Shown: positions 1 through 9,599 of the stretch, one piece after another
Position numbering within the stretch: the stretch's first letter is position 1
Layout: every line of letters starts with the position of its first letter
Assembly (NCBI GenBank): GCA_964017185.1
Contig: OZ024869.1
Location: 68,666,315 to 68,730,314, forward strand
Length of the DNA: 64,000 nucleotides
Origin: Rugalucina vietnamica
Taxonomy: Eukaryota; Mollusca; Bivalvia; Lucinida; Lucinidae
Direction: 5' to 3'
The notes under the pieces: model-generated
Database searches by the model: none
Told to the model about the DNA's origin: nothing
What the model saw: only the letters and a program-made list of their open reading frames with translations
Made by a program: the position numbers and the translations under genes

Positions 1-1764
1 GGATAAAAAGTTATATTGTGCTTTCGTGGATTTTAAAAAGGCGTTCGATTTTGTAAACAGGGACATAATATGGTACAAACTTATAAAGCTAGGGGTACGG
101 GGTAAAATGCTTAATGTTATTAGATCCATGTATAACAGTGTAAAATCTAAAGTAAAGTATAATAATGAGTTAAGTAGTGATTTTGACAGTTATTTAGGCG
201 TGAGGCAGGGGGAGTGTCTTTCGCCGTTTTTATTCTCAATGTATTTGAATGATATTGAGCACGAATTTTACTTAAATGGAGTTGAAGGCATTGATATTGG
301 ATCGATTAAACTATTTCTGCTCTTATATGCAGACGACATGACTATATTTTCTGAAACTGAGGAAGGGTTACAAAAAGGTCTGGATATTAGAATCATGTTG
401 TATTCGTTGGAAGCTAACGGTAAATATTGAGAAAACAAAAATAATGGTATTTCGGAAGGGGGCATTCTGCCACGCGATCTAAGATTCTTTTATAATAATC
501 AAGAAGTTGAAATAGTTAGGTCATTTTCGTACCTTGGAATAGTATTTACACCGGGGGGGTGCATTTTCAAACGCCCAAACAACTCTTGCTGGCCAGGCAC
601 AGAAGGCAATATATAAATTAAATAGTTATTTATATAAATTTGCAGACTTAACGCCGAAACATATTCTTGATTTGTTTGACAAATTGGTTACACCAATTTT
701 GTCTTACTGCGGCGAGGTGTGGGGTTTTTGTAAAGCTGACAAGATTGAAAGAGTCCACTTACAATTTTGTAAAGCATTGCTTGGTGTCAAACAGTCGACT
801 CAAAATGATTTTATCTATGGGGAATTGGGAAGACTTCCGTACCAAAACCGTCGTTATTTTAGTATAATTAAATATTGGCTTAAAGTTATAAATAAGAATG
901 AAAATAAATATGTAAATACTATATATAAAATGATGTTAAGCGATATAGAAATCAACGCTAGAAACATAAATTGGGCAAGCTTAGTTAAAAATCTGCTGAG
1001 TAGATTAGGTTTCTTTGAAGTCTGGTTAAATCAGGGTGTGGGCAATGTGAACCAATTTTTTACAGTTTTACAACAACGTTAAAAGATCAGCATATACAAG
1101 ATTGGTCCAGTGCATTAGAAAATTCATCTAGAGCTTTATTTTATAGAAACATTGCTGATTTTAAATTTCAATCTTATTTCGAAATCATTTCTGTAAAGAA
1201 ATTTCGTACAGCAATGACAAAGTTAAGGGTCTCGTCTCACCGATTAGAGGTCGAAACCGGTAGATGGACCAGGCCTGTATCTACTCCCTTTAACGATAGA
1301 AAATGTCGCATTTGTGATAAACTCGAAGATGAGTTTCATTTCATTTTTGAGTGTCCATTGTATACCGAATTAAGACAACAGTATTTACACAGGTATTATA
1401 TTGTTAGACCAAGTATGTATAAACTAACTCAGCTATTTCATACAAATGTTAAAAAGATCATGAGAAATCTATCAATCTACATATATAGAGCTTTTCAGCT
1501 TAGGCAAAATACTATCTACAACGAATTGTGATTACAGTATGATTAATATGCTATGTTGCTATAAGTGCACATATTCTCTCCATCTTAAACCCAAAATGTG
1601 ATTTTATATGTCTGTCCGTCGATACGTACTATAATATATTTATATATGTTACTTTTCGTATACTGTCTGTCATTTTGTTACATTGTATGTACTGATTTGT
1701 ATTGTTGTGCTCAAGGGCCAATTGGCCTATGCTTATTCAATAAATTTCTTCTTCTTCTTCTTCT
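1..1764 (+). mobile_element. LINE (non-LTR retrotransposon), 3' portion, degenerate; cut by window edge
   Basis: Reverse-transcriptase coding sequence enters from the left edge. Frame 1 (about 2-430) carries conserved RT blocks: a DFKKAFD motif near 32-52, the GVRQGECLSPFLF block around 200-235 and the catalytic YADD box at 326-337. Reading continues in other frames (about 400-660, 672-1082, 1083-1531), so at least three indels break the ORF; two lie near G homopolymers at about 460 and 552-558. The C-terminal part at 1214-1531 has a Cys-Cys-His-Cys zinc-like motif (CRICDK...H...C), as in many invertebrate LINEs. The stop is near 1531, followed by a 3' UTR with AATAAA at 1739-1744 and a (CTT)n tail at 1747-1764 ending at the duplication boundary. 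It is a dead copy. The clade is not assigned. Confidence 0.9.
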
Positions 1765-1814
1765 GTGTTATTGTTTCCATCTGTTTTATATGAGCCATCG
1801 CGTGAGAAAACCAA

Positions 1815-2830
1815 CTAGAGGACCAATGGTCCTGTAAACGCTCACCTCTTGTAGGGGAGCTAATGACCCCTGCCCTAGGGTGTGGCCTGTATGGACCCCA
1901 GGAGGACATGTGCCAGGATTTAAAAAGAGGATTATTGAACATTGCTACACACAAAATATAAAAGCTCGGGGCTCATTGGTTCTGAGGAGATTTGTGTATG
2001 CTTTTCCCATTTTAAGTATATGGGAGCTAATGTCTCCTGGTGTGGGGCCATTTTGAACCCCAGGGGCATCATTGGTAGGATCTATGTAAAGCATCGTAAT
2101 TATAGCATTGCTGCATACTAAATATACAAGCTTAAGATCTTGCGGTTTCAAAGAAGATTTTTCATATGTTTCCCATTATAAGCCTATAGCAGATAAAGAC
2201 GTCCCTGGGGTATGGCCCGTATAGACCCCAGGGGCATGGTTGTATGGTTTTATAAAGAGGTTTACTTAACATTGCTACACACAAAATATAAAAGCTCTAG
2301 GATTCATGGTTTCTGAGAAAAGTGTGTTTGTGTGTTTTCCCATTGTAAGTATATGGGAGCTAATGACCCATATGGCGGGGCCATTTTTTACCCCAGGGGC
2401 ATAATTGGCAGGATTTATGTAAGATCATGTAACCATGTAAGGCACCACATAACATTGCTTCATACTTAATATACAATCTATAGGTCTTGTGGTTTCAGAG
2501 AAGAAGTTTTTTCATGCATTTCCATTATAAAATAAAAACTAAAACTGAGATCCTTTAAGAGCAGTGAATACATTAATAAGAAAGGGGATGGGCCTATGTG
2601 GTTTCAGAGAAGATTTTTCATGCGTTTCCATTATAAGCCTATGGCAGATAATGACGTCCCCGGGGCGTGGCCTTTATGGACCCCAGGGGCACGGTTGGCA
2701 GGATTTATAAAGAGGACCAGTATTGTGCACGGTTGGCAGGATTTATGAAGAGGAACACACACAAAATATGAACGCTCTGGGCCTTGTGGTTTCGGAGAAG
2801 AAGAGCGAGGCGGACAAGGCAATAGAAAAC
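1815..2830 (+). mobile_element. Helitron-like array element, 5' end plus ~165-bp tandem units (copy 1)
   Basis: It begins with the palindrome AGGACCAATGGTCCT followed by GTAAACGCTCACCT, the 5' signature shared by other elements in this window. It has inserted directly after the fragment TATGAGCC...GAGAAAACC of the palindromic MITE family (1787-1812). The interior holds about five degenerate units of roughly 165 bp, recognisable by GGGAGCTAATGAC or GCAGATAATGACGTCC (near 1855, 2022, 2183, 2355 and 2644), a CCCAGGGGCA block and CACACAAAATAT. No 3' hairpin was found, so the right limit is approximate. Confidence 0.6.
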
Positions 2831-3030
2831 ATGAAGGTAAATCATGTGAACATTGTCGCCTGGTGTCTATGTTGGGATTTCAAAATTAATTGTACATGCA
2901 TCAATTCCTGGACCTTTAGTTCTTTTTTTCTGGAGGGCCTCAAAGACTGATCTTAGCCAGTCTGTTCTGTTGGAAAGTAGATCATCTCCAAAACGTCTTG
3001 ACGTGAAATAATACATTTACACGTCTTTTT

Positions 3031-3223
3031 ATGAGCCGCGATGCGAAAAAAAACGGTCTTTGGGGTTTCCGACCAGGTCTGACACAAATCGGCCTACAGA
3101 AGATAGCTAGAAGCTTGAAATTTCGGATTTAGGAGAGGAATTGTACTATCCGTGAAGCGAAAACAAAGGCGCTGATCAGCTGTGCAGTTACTGCACATCT
3201 GATTTGCGCCTTTGTTTTCGCAT
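3031..3223 (+). mobile_element. Palindromic 'TGAGCC' MITE, 3'-truncated
   Basis: It starts ATGAGCCGCGATGCG and carries the family landmarks CCGACCAGGTCTGACACAAA, CTAGAAGCTTGAAATTTCGG and the central palindrome AAAACAAAGGCGCTGATCAG. It stops just after TTTTCGCATG, so the second terminal inverted repeat is missing. Confidence 0.8.
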
Positions 3224-3374
3224 GTTTGAAGTTAAGCAACACCCATGAGTCCTCAATAGTCTTTTTTCATGGTCTATAATTGAGTGAGTGTATGGCTCTT
3301 TGACGGGTTGACGAAGGGCAATGCCTTCTACTTGCCATACCATTACTTGCATTTCTGACAACATAGTAGACAGA

Positions 3375-3545
3375 AGAGCTAGGTCTAGCTCGAGCCCCGC
3401 ACTGGCCACATGTGAGACAAGCCAAGTTCTGCTTGCGGGTGTGTCAGGTGGTTTTTCTCGGGGTTCTCCCGTTTTCGCCCCACCTACTGATTGGCCCGTC
3501 TCATATGAGCTGAAATAATCTTGAAAGGAACGTAAAACTGAATTT

Positions 3546-3599
<54 letters not shown>

Positions 3600-3603
3600 A
3601 GGT
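3375..3603 (+). mobile_element. SINE-like insertion with 10-bp target-site duplication
   Basis: AGAGCTAGGT occurs at 3375-3384 and again at 3594-3603. Duplicate copy 2 lacks everything between them (the uninterrupted site is near 7225), so 3385-3593 is an insertion made after the tandem duplication, or lost cleanly from copy 2. The insert has a GGTTTTTCTCGGGGTTCTCC core similar to cores of invertebrate SINEs and ends in a long (GA)n tract at about 3551-3597. No tRNA-like A/B boxes are visible, so it may be 5'-truncated. Confidence 0.7.
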
Positions 3604-3771
3604 TATCTGCGACAGTAACACGAGGAACGCTGATCGATCCCATCTTTACTCTAGCCTAGGTATAGTAACAACGGATATTGTGTCTCTTATAATGACTGGT
3701 TGAAACTCATTTTGATTTAAACCTAACTACAATAGAATTTAATTCTTATTATATGTAGTAATCTTAATCTT

Positions 3772-3780
3772 TATATAAAA
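3772..3780 (+). promoter_or_regulatory. Candidate TATA box of sulfotransferase copy 1
   Basis: TATATAAAA lies 82-90 bp upstream of the chosen ATG. It sits between inverted TACAATAGAA and TTCTATTGTA segments that are kept in copy 2. No transcription start is known. Confidence 0.35.
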
Positions 3781-3861
3781 AATATTGTTACTATTCTATT
3801 GTAAGTAGTTCAGTTACTTGTCGACTATAGTCGGGTGCTTCTTTTAAGACTTCTAAGCCAT

Positions 3862-4896
3862 ATGACAATGTCAAACGTCTCGCACACCAAACGGTATTTT
3901 ATTATAGTATTTGTAGTGTGTTGTGTTTATTTCATTTGCACGTGTTTTCTATCAACTTCGGTATCACATCATGCATTTTCTTCTATGACGAAATGGAATA
4001 AGCTTGCTTGGGGATATAGTGTTATCAGTACGGATGGAAGTGTTCGTATTTTGAACGATGACAAGTCTTGTCAACGCAATCTACCAGGAGCATTGATAAT
4101 CGGGGCACCAAAATGCGGTACAGCCGCTTTAGCAACATTTCTTAATTTTCATCCCGATATTGCCATAAGGGGAGGAAAGGAGCTCAACTTTTTCTCTAGC
4201 CGGTTTGAAAACGGATTCAAATGGTACCTTGAAAACATGCCGTGTTCTTTGCCAGGTCAGTTAACCATGGAACGATCCAGTAACTATTTTGTTAAAGCGG
4301 GTGTTCCCGACAGGGTGAAAAAAATGAACAGCAATACGAAACTTATTTTGACAGTTTGTGAGCCGGTTAGACGTATTATTTCAGCATTCTCAATGAAACA
4401 AGCTAATGGGAAAATGGCAAACAATGTAACTTTTAGTGACTACTTCTTTTCAAAGACAAGCAAGACAGTAAAAGCTAGCCTGATGGAGGGTGCTTATATG
4501 ATAAATACATCCAGATATTGGGAAAAACTGATACCCTGGCTAGACGTATTTCCCAAGAAACAACTGTACATTGTTAATGGTGATAAACTACCATTGGAAC
4601 CATGGACGGAACTTTCAGGCGTAGAAGACTTTCTGGGGGTTGAGAAACAATTTAGACGAAAAAACTTCTATTTCAACGAAACGAAAGGATTTTATTGCTT
4701 CAAAACTCGACCAGAAGATATACCGTTGCCAAAGAGCGCGGCACATGTCGGAAATAATGCCATTAAATGTCTTACAGAGGGTAAAGGTAGAAAACATGTT
4801 GACGTGAAAGACGCCTGTATAAAGATTTTGAAGGATTATTTACAACCGCACAATGAGAAGTTTTATAAAATAATAGGGAAGAATTTTAATTGGTGA
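3862..4896 (+). CDS. Heparan-sulfate 3-O-sulfotransferase-like protein, copy 1 (344 aa)
   Basis: Single-exon ORF. I chose the first ATG (3862) of an ATG-ACA-ATG pair; the frame is open a little further up but has no other ATG. The product is a type II membrane protein of the Golgi: residues 12-30 form a hydrophobic anchor, followed by a luminal sulfotransferase domain. The 5'-phosphosulfate loop is GAPKCGT (81-87), the KELNFF block is at 106-111, the 3'-phosphate region is ILTVCEP...S174, and the C-terminal Cys pair C279/C303 and GKGRKH (307-312) match the HS3ST family. The family transfers sulfate from PAPS to the glucosamine 3-OH of heparan sulfate. Odd points: Arg of the usual REP triplet is Cys166, and family His and Asp in the KE-x-H-F-F-D block are Asn109 and Ser112. 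Glu107 is kept. N-glycosylation sequons include NVT, NTS and NET. Family assignment is firm; substrate and activity are not. Confidence 0.9.
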   Translation: MTMSNVSHTKRYFIIVFVVCCVYFICTCFLSTSVSHHAFSSMTKWNKLAWGYSVISTDGSVRILNDDKSCQRNLPGALIIGAPKCGTAALATFLNFHPDIAIRGGKELNFFSSRFENGFKWYLENMPCSLPGQLTMERSSNYFVKAGVPDRVKKMNSNTKLILTVCEPVRRIISAFSMKQANGKMANNVTFSDYFFSKTSKTVKASLMEGAYMINTSRYWEKLIPWLDVFPKKQLYIVNGDKLPLEPWTELSGVEDFLGVEKQFRRKNFYFNETKGFYCFKTRPEDIPLPKSAAHVGNNAIKCLTEGKGRKHVDVKDACIKILKDYLQPHNEKFYKIIGKNFNW

Positions 4897-5548
4897 ATTA
4901 CAGCACATAATTGACAAAGAATACTATAAACATGTATTAGGGAAAAGAGGGAGTCAGGATTTTTTCCAGTCTGAAAAATGTTTTGCGTACTTGTGAATTT
5001 TTTTGTCAATATGATTTTTTGTGTGTAACACAACTCAATTATTATCGTCCTTTGTGTTTCATTCGGTCGCCAGCATAGTTTTTGTGCAAAATATATATTC
5101 TTTTCATGATAGGATGACATTTTTTATTATTTTAAAGGAAGTGTCTATTTATGTGAACTGTCGCCAATTTAGTGTTTTGGCTAAAGCAAGCTGACTTTAA
5201 ATAGTCATTTTAACGTTTTTGGCTACTGACAGTCAACTGTAAATAGCCACTCCATTTTTAGATAATAAAGCATTGGAATTGTATACCTAAGACAAGATCA
5301 TGACATGTGACATAAATTTTCTTCTAGATGGGATAGTTTGACACTTATTTTTCTAAAACGACTGAAATAAATCCTGAATCGCCATACAATAGATAGTTCT
5401 GTTGTAGTTTATTCCCTCGTTTTCATTTCAAACCCAGTATGCTTGCTTTGTGTATGTACACATGTTTGTTTCCATTATGGTTGATTAACATCCACGTTTT
5501 GGGAAATAGCTATTCCCCGGTGTACCACTTCTTTGATTGATGTACGTA
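4897..5548. other. 3' flank of sulfotransferase copy 1
   Basis: AT-rich non-coding sequence. A polyadenylation signal AATAAA at 5264-5269 could serve copy 1. No other gene or repeat is recognised up to the start of duplicate copy 2. Confidence 0.5.
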
Positions 5549-5595
5549 TGTTATTGTTTCCATCTGTTTTATATGAGCCATCGCGTGAGAAAACC

Positions 5596-6640
5596 AACCA
5601 GAGGACCAATGGTCCTGTAAACGCTCACCTGATCTGAAAAGCTTTACTTGTAGGGGAGCTAATGACCCCTAATGACCCCTGCCCTAGGGTGTGGCCTGTA
5701 TGGACCCCAGGAGGACATGTGCCAGGATTTAAAAAGAGGATTATTGAACATTGCTACACACAAAATATAAAAGCTCGGGGCTCATTGGTTCTGAGGAGAT
5801 TTGTGTATGCTTTTCCCATTTTAAGTATATGGGAGCTAATGTCTCCTGGTGTGGGGCCATTTTGAACCCCAGGGGCATCATTGGTAGGATCTATGTAAAG
5901 CATCGTAATTATAGCATTGCTGCATACTAAATATACAAGCTTAAGATCTTGCGGTTTCAAAGAAGATTTTTCATATGTTTCCCATTATAAGCCTATAGCA
6001 GATAAAGACGTCCCTGGGGTATGGCCCGTATAGACCCCAGGGGCATGGTTGTATGGTTTTATAAAGAGGTTTACTTAACATTGCTACACACAAAATATAA
6101 AAGCTCTAGGATTCATGGTTTCTGAGAAAAGTGTGTTTGTGTGTTTTCCCATTGTAAGTATATGGGAGCTAATGACCCATATGGCGGGGCCATTTTTTAC
6201 CCCAGGGGCATAATTGGCAGGATTTATGTAAGATCATGTAACCATGTAAGGCACCACATAACATTGCTTCATACTTAATATACAATCTATAGGTCTTGTG
6301 GTTTCAGAGAAGAAGTTTTTTCATGCATTTCCATTATAAAATAAAAACTAAAACTGAGATCCTTTAAGAGCAGTGAATACATTAATAAGAAAGGGGATGG
6401 GCCTATGTGGTTTCAGAGAAGATTTTTCATGCGTTTCCATTATAAGCCTATGGCAGATAATGACGTCCCCGGGGCGTGGCCTTTATGGACCCCAGGGGCA
6501 CGGTTGGCAGGATTTATAAAGAGGACCAGTATTGGGCACGGTTGGCAGATTTTATAAAGAGGACCACACACAAAATATGAACGCTCTGGGCCTTGTGGTT
6601 TCGGAGAAGAAGAGCGAGGCGGACAAGGCAATAGAAAACA
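5596..6640 (+). mobile_element. Helitron-like array element (copy 2 of 1815-2830)
   Basis: It shows the same 5' signature (palindrome AGGACCAATGGTCCT, then GTAAACGCTCACCTGA) and the same unit series as 1815-2830. Here the GCTCACCTGA box is complete. It is nearly identical by eye to copy 1. Confidence 0.6.
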
Positions 6641-6854
6641 TGAAGGTAAATCATGTGAACATTGTCGCCTGGTGTCTATGTTGGGATTTCAAAATTAATT
6701 GTACATGCATCAATTCCTGGACCTTTAGTTCTTTTTTTTCTGGAGGGCCTCAAAGACTGATCTTAGCCAGTCTGTTCTGTTGGATAGTAGATCATCTCCA
6801 CTGACTTTTTGGAGAAACGTCTCGACGTGAAATAATACATTTACCCGTCTTTTT

Positions 6855-7058
6855 ATGAGCCGCGACGCGAGAAAACCGGTCTTCGGGGTTTCCGACCAGG
6901 TCTGACACAAACCGGCCTGTGAACCTACATAAGATAGCTAGAAGCTTGAAATTTCGAATTTGGGAAGAAGAGGAATTCTACTAGCCTGTAGCGAAAACAA
7001 TTGTGCTGATCAGCTGTGCAGTTACTGCACATTTGATCTGCGCCTTTGTTTTCGCATG
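6855..7058 (+). mobile_element. Palindromic 'TGAGCC' MITE, duplicate of 3031-3223
   Basis: It has the same family landmarks and the same 3' truncation point, so it was present before the tandem duplication. It has diverged visibly more than the array upstream (several substitutions, indel near 6965). Confidence 0.8.
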
Positions 7059-7415
7059 TTTGAAGTTCAAGCAACCCCCATGAGTCCTCAATAGTTTTTT
7101 TCACGGTCTAGCACTACATATTTTAAAATAAGTGAGTGTATGGCTCTTTGGCGGGTTGGCGAAGGGCATTGCCTTCCACTTGCCATACCATTACTTGCAT
7201 TTCTGACAACATTGTAGACAGAACAGCTCTAGGTCATCTGCGACAGTAACATGAGGAATGCTGATTGATCCTATAGCTTTACTCCAGTATGCATTTCTTC
7301 TAGTTATAGTAACAACGGATTATTGTGTCTCTAATAATGACTGGTTGAAACGCATTTTGATTTTAACCTGAAATACAATAGAATTTAATTCTTATTATAT
7401 GTAGTAATCTTAATC

Positions 7416-7426
7416 TTTATAAAAAA
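7416..7426 (+). promoter_or_regulatory. Candidate TATA box of sulfotransferase copy 2
   Basis: TTTATAAAAAA at the position equivalent to 3772-3780, here 105-115 bp before the ATG because of an extra ~24 bp. The flanking inverted TACAATAGAA/TTCTATTGTA pair is conserved. Confidence 0.3.
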
Positions 7427-7530
7427 TATTGTTCTGTAATGTCTTAAGAGTCAAAAATACTATTCTATTGTAAGTAGTTCAGTTGCTTGTCGACTATAGT
7501 CGGGTGCTTCTATTAAGACTTCTAAGCCAT

Positions 7531-8556
7531 ATGACAATGTCAAACGTCTCGCACACCAAACGATGTTTTATTATAGTATTTGTAGTGTGTTGTGTTTATT
7601 TCATTTGCACGTGTTTTCTATCAACTTCGTTATTACATCATGCATTTTCTTCTATGACAAAATGGACTAAGCCTGCTTGGGGACATAGTGTTATCAGTAC
7701 GGAAGGAAGTGTTCGTGTTTTGAACAATGATAAGTCTTGTCAACGCAATTTACCAGGAGCATTGATAATCGGGGCACCGAAATGCGGTACAGCCGCTTTA
7801 GCAACATTTCTTAGTTTTCATCCCGATATCGCCATAACAAGGGGAAAGGAACTCAACTTTTTTTCTAACCGGTTTGAAAACGGATTCAAATGGTACCTAG
7901 AAAACATGCCGTGTTCTTTGCCAGGTCAGTTAACCATGGAACGATCCAGTGAATATTTTCATATACAGGGTGTTCCCGATAGGGTGAAAATAATGAGTAA
8001 CAATACAAAACTTATTTTGACAGTATGTGAGCCCGCGAAGCGTTTAATTTCAGCTTTCTCAATGCACAAAGCTCTTGGAGCCATTGCAAACAACGTAACA
8101 TTTGGTGACTACTTCTTTTCAAACCAAGGTTTTGGTTTAAAGGTTGTGGAGGGCAAACATATAAATACATCCAGATACTGGGAAAAACTGATACCCTGGC
8201 TAGACGTATTTCCCAAGAAACAACTGTACATTGTTAATGGTGATAAACTCCCATTGGAACCATGGACGGAACTTTCAGGTGTAGAAGACTTTCTAGGGGT
8301 TGGGAAACAATTTAGACGAAAAAGCTTCTATTTCAACGAAACAAAAGGATTTTATTGCTTCAAAACGCGACCAGAAGGTACCTGGTTGCCAACAAACGAG
8401 GCACATATCGGATATAATGCCATTAAATGTCTTGCGGAGGGTAAAGGCAGAAAACATGTTGACGTGAAAGACGCCTATATTAAGATTTTGAAGGATTATC
8501 TACAACCACACAATGAGAAGTTTTATAAAATAATAGGGAAGAATTTTAATTGGTGA
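7531..8556 (+). CDS. Heparan-sulfate 3-O-sulfotransferase-like protein, copy 2 (341 aa)
   Basis: Intact tandem paralogue of 3862-4896, starting at the same ATG-ACA-ATG. It has the same anchor (about 12-30), PAPS loop GAPKCGT, KELNFF block, CEP triplet with Cys in place of Arg, Cys pair and GKGRKH. Differences from copy 1 cluster in three segments: around SSEYFHIQGVPDRVKIM, the loop from MHKALGA through NQGFGLKVVEGKH (three residues shorter than copy 1), and RPEGTWLPTNEAHIGYN. In HS3ST structures such regions line the substrate cleft. The long C-terminal block from NTSRYWEKL to VEDFLGV is unchanged. The 3' flank is cut after 64 bp by the LTR element at 8621, so the original polyadenylation signal may be lost. 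Confidence 0.9.
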   Translation: MTMSNVSHTKRCFIIVFVVCCVYFICTCFLSTSLLHHAFSSMTKWTKPAWGHSVISTEGSVRVLNNDKSCQRNLPGALIIGAPKCGTAALATFLSFHPDIAITRGKELNFFSNRFENGFKWYLENMPCSLPGQLTMERSSEYFHIQGVPDRVKIMSNNTKLILTVCEPAKRLISAFSMHKALGAIANNVTFGDYFFSNQGFGLKVVEGKHINTSRYWEKLIPWLDVFPKKQLYIVNGDKLPLEPWTELSGVEDFLGVGKQFRRKSFYFNETKGFYCFKTRPEGTWLPTNEAHIGYNAIKCLAEGKGRKHVDVKDAYIKILKDYLQPHNEKFYKIIGKNFNW

Positions 8557-8620
8557 CTTACACTCAGTTACAGCACACATTCGGCACACTGGCAAATATA
8601 AACATATATTTTATCCTAAG

Positions 8621-9452
8621 TGTTACGTGCCAGGCGTAACTAGAAGATTAAGGAAACCAACAAGTTGGTTAGCCAGCAACAAGCTTTGTTTAAAATTTAA
8701 CAAATTTATTTAGAAGTGATTTAACCAGTAATTACATGTGAAACAATCAAAAGCATATATACAATCAAACAAAAATGAATGTACAATACCTTTCAAGATG
8801 TTAATTCCCTTAAAGAATGTCTGAATGTCCCTCAGAATTTTTTAACATAAGTCTGTATCAGTTTCTGATCCCAAGAATTAAAGTTTGTTTCAAAATAGCA
8901 CTATGTCCCAATCCAGAATCGAATATCACAAAGTAATCCAAGAATAAGTTTAAATTCCAGTAAGATAGATTTTGACTTCTTAATAGTAACAGTACCCAAA
9001 GATTGTCCTTATGAAAATTTGTAGCCCTTATATAGCACTGAGGAACATTCAGGATTCTTCCAGCAAATTCTATGATATCATATACTAAAAATAACAAGTT
9101 GTTTACCAAAATTTAATGTTTTGGAATATTCTAGAGAGGCCATTATCCTTCCAGAAAATTCCACAATATTCTTTTGACATAAAAAAAAAAAGATTTTTCT
9201 AGAAGATTCTACATCTTTGGTTCTTCCAGATTTTTCCGGACTTTTCCGTCAAAGAACAATTTGAAATTTCTAGAAAATTCTGAAGTAAACAACCTGTTTA
9301 TGTCCAATATCTGGGACACTAAAAGTAAATAATTGCTAAGGACAACAAGTAAACATCATATGTATAACATCATACTTTCCTGGGCATACTCCCTTGGGAA
9401 GTTTACCAGTACTGAATGCACATCTTTCAACAAGTAACTGTCATACATAACA
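8621..9452 (-). repeat. 3' LTR (in element orientation)
   Basis: 832 bp. Compared by eye with 14726-15555, it has A instead of G near 8701 and two more A residues in the A-run at 9180. It is otherwise identical. Confidence 0.95.
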
Positions 9453-9464
9453 CTTCCCCTCTTC
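9453..9464 (-). promoter_or_regulatory. Polypurine tract
   Basis: Reading on the minus strand, AAGAGGGGAAG abuts the 3' LTR directly, as expected for plus-strand DNA priming. Confidence 0.8.
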
Positions 9465-9599
9465 AAAGAAAAGAAAGTTTTATAAAATAAAGCTTTCTTT
9501 TGCAATACTGGATAATTGTATACAATATGTTTAGCAAAATTTGTGCAAAACTAATCAAATACAACAGCACAAAGCTGGACATCAGCATTGTAGAGGCAC

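Larger units (their letters stand above)
1764..8616. repeat. Tandem segmental duplication containing two sulfotransferase genes
   Basis: 1764 to about 4960 and 5549 to 8616 are two direct copies of the same block: MITE end, array-type repeat, palindromic MITE, promoter region and sulfotransferase gene. The offset is 3785 bp at the left end and 3669 bp at the gene starts, because of indels. Array sequences at 1855-2700 and 5655-6480 look almost identical by eye, whereas the part nearer the genes and the genes themselves differ more. Copy 2 has a 24-bp extra piece near 5634-5657. Copy 1 has a SINE insertion at 3385-3593. Confidence 0.93.

Noticed and set aside
3188-3643. 151-codon minus-strand ORF
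   Set aside because: It runs through the (GA)n tract, a SINE insertion and a MITE, and is absent from duplicate copy 2.
8858-9109. 83-codon ORF repeated at 14963-15214
   Set aside because: It lies inside the LTRs; a chance frame in an identical repeat pair.
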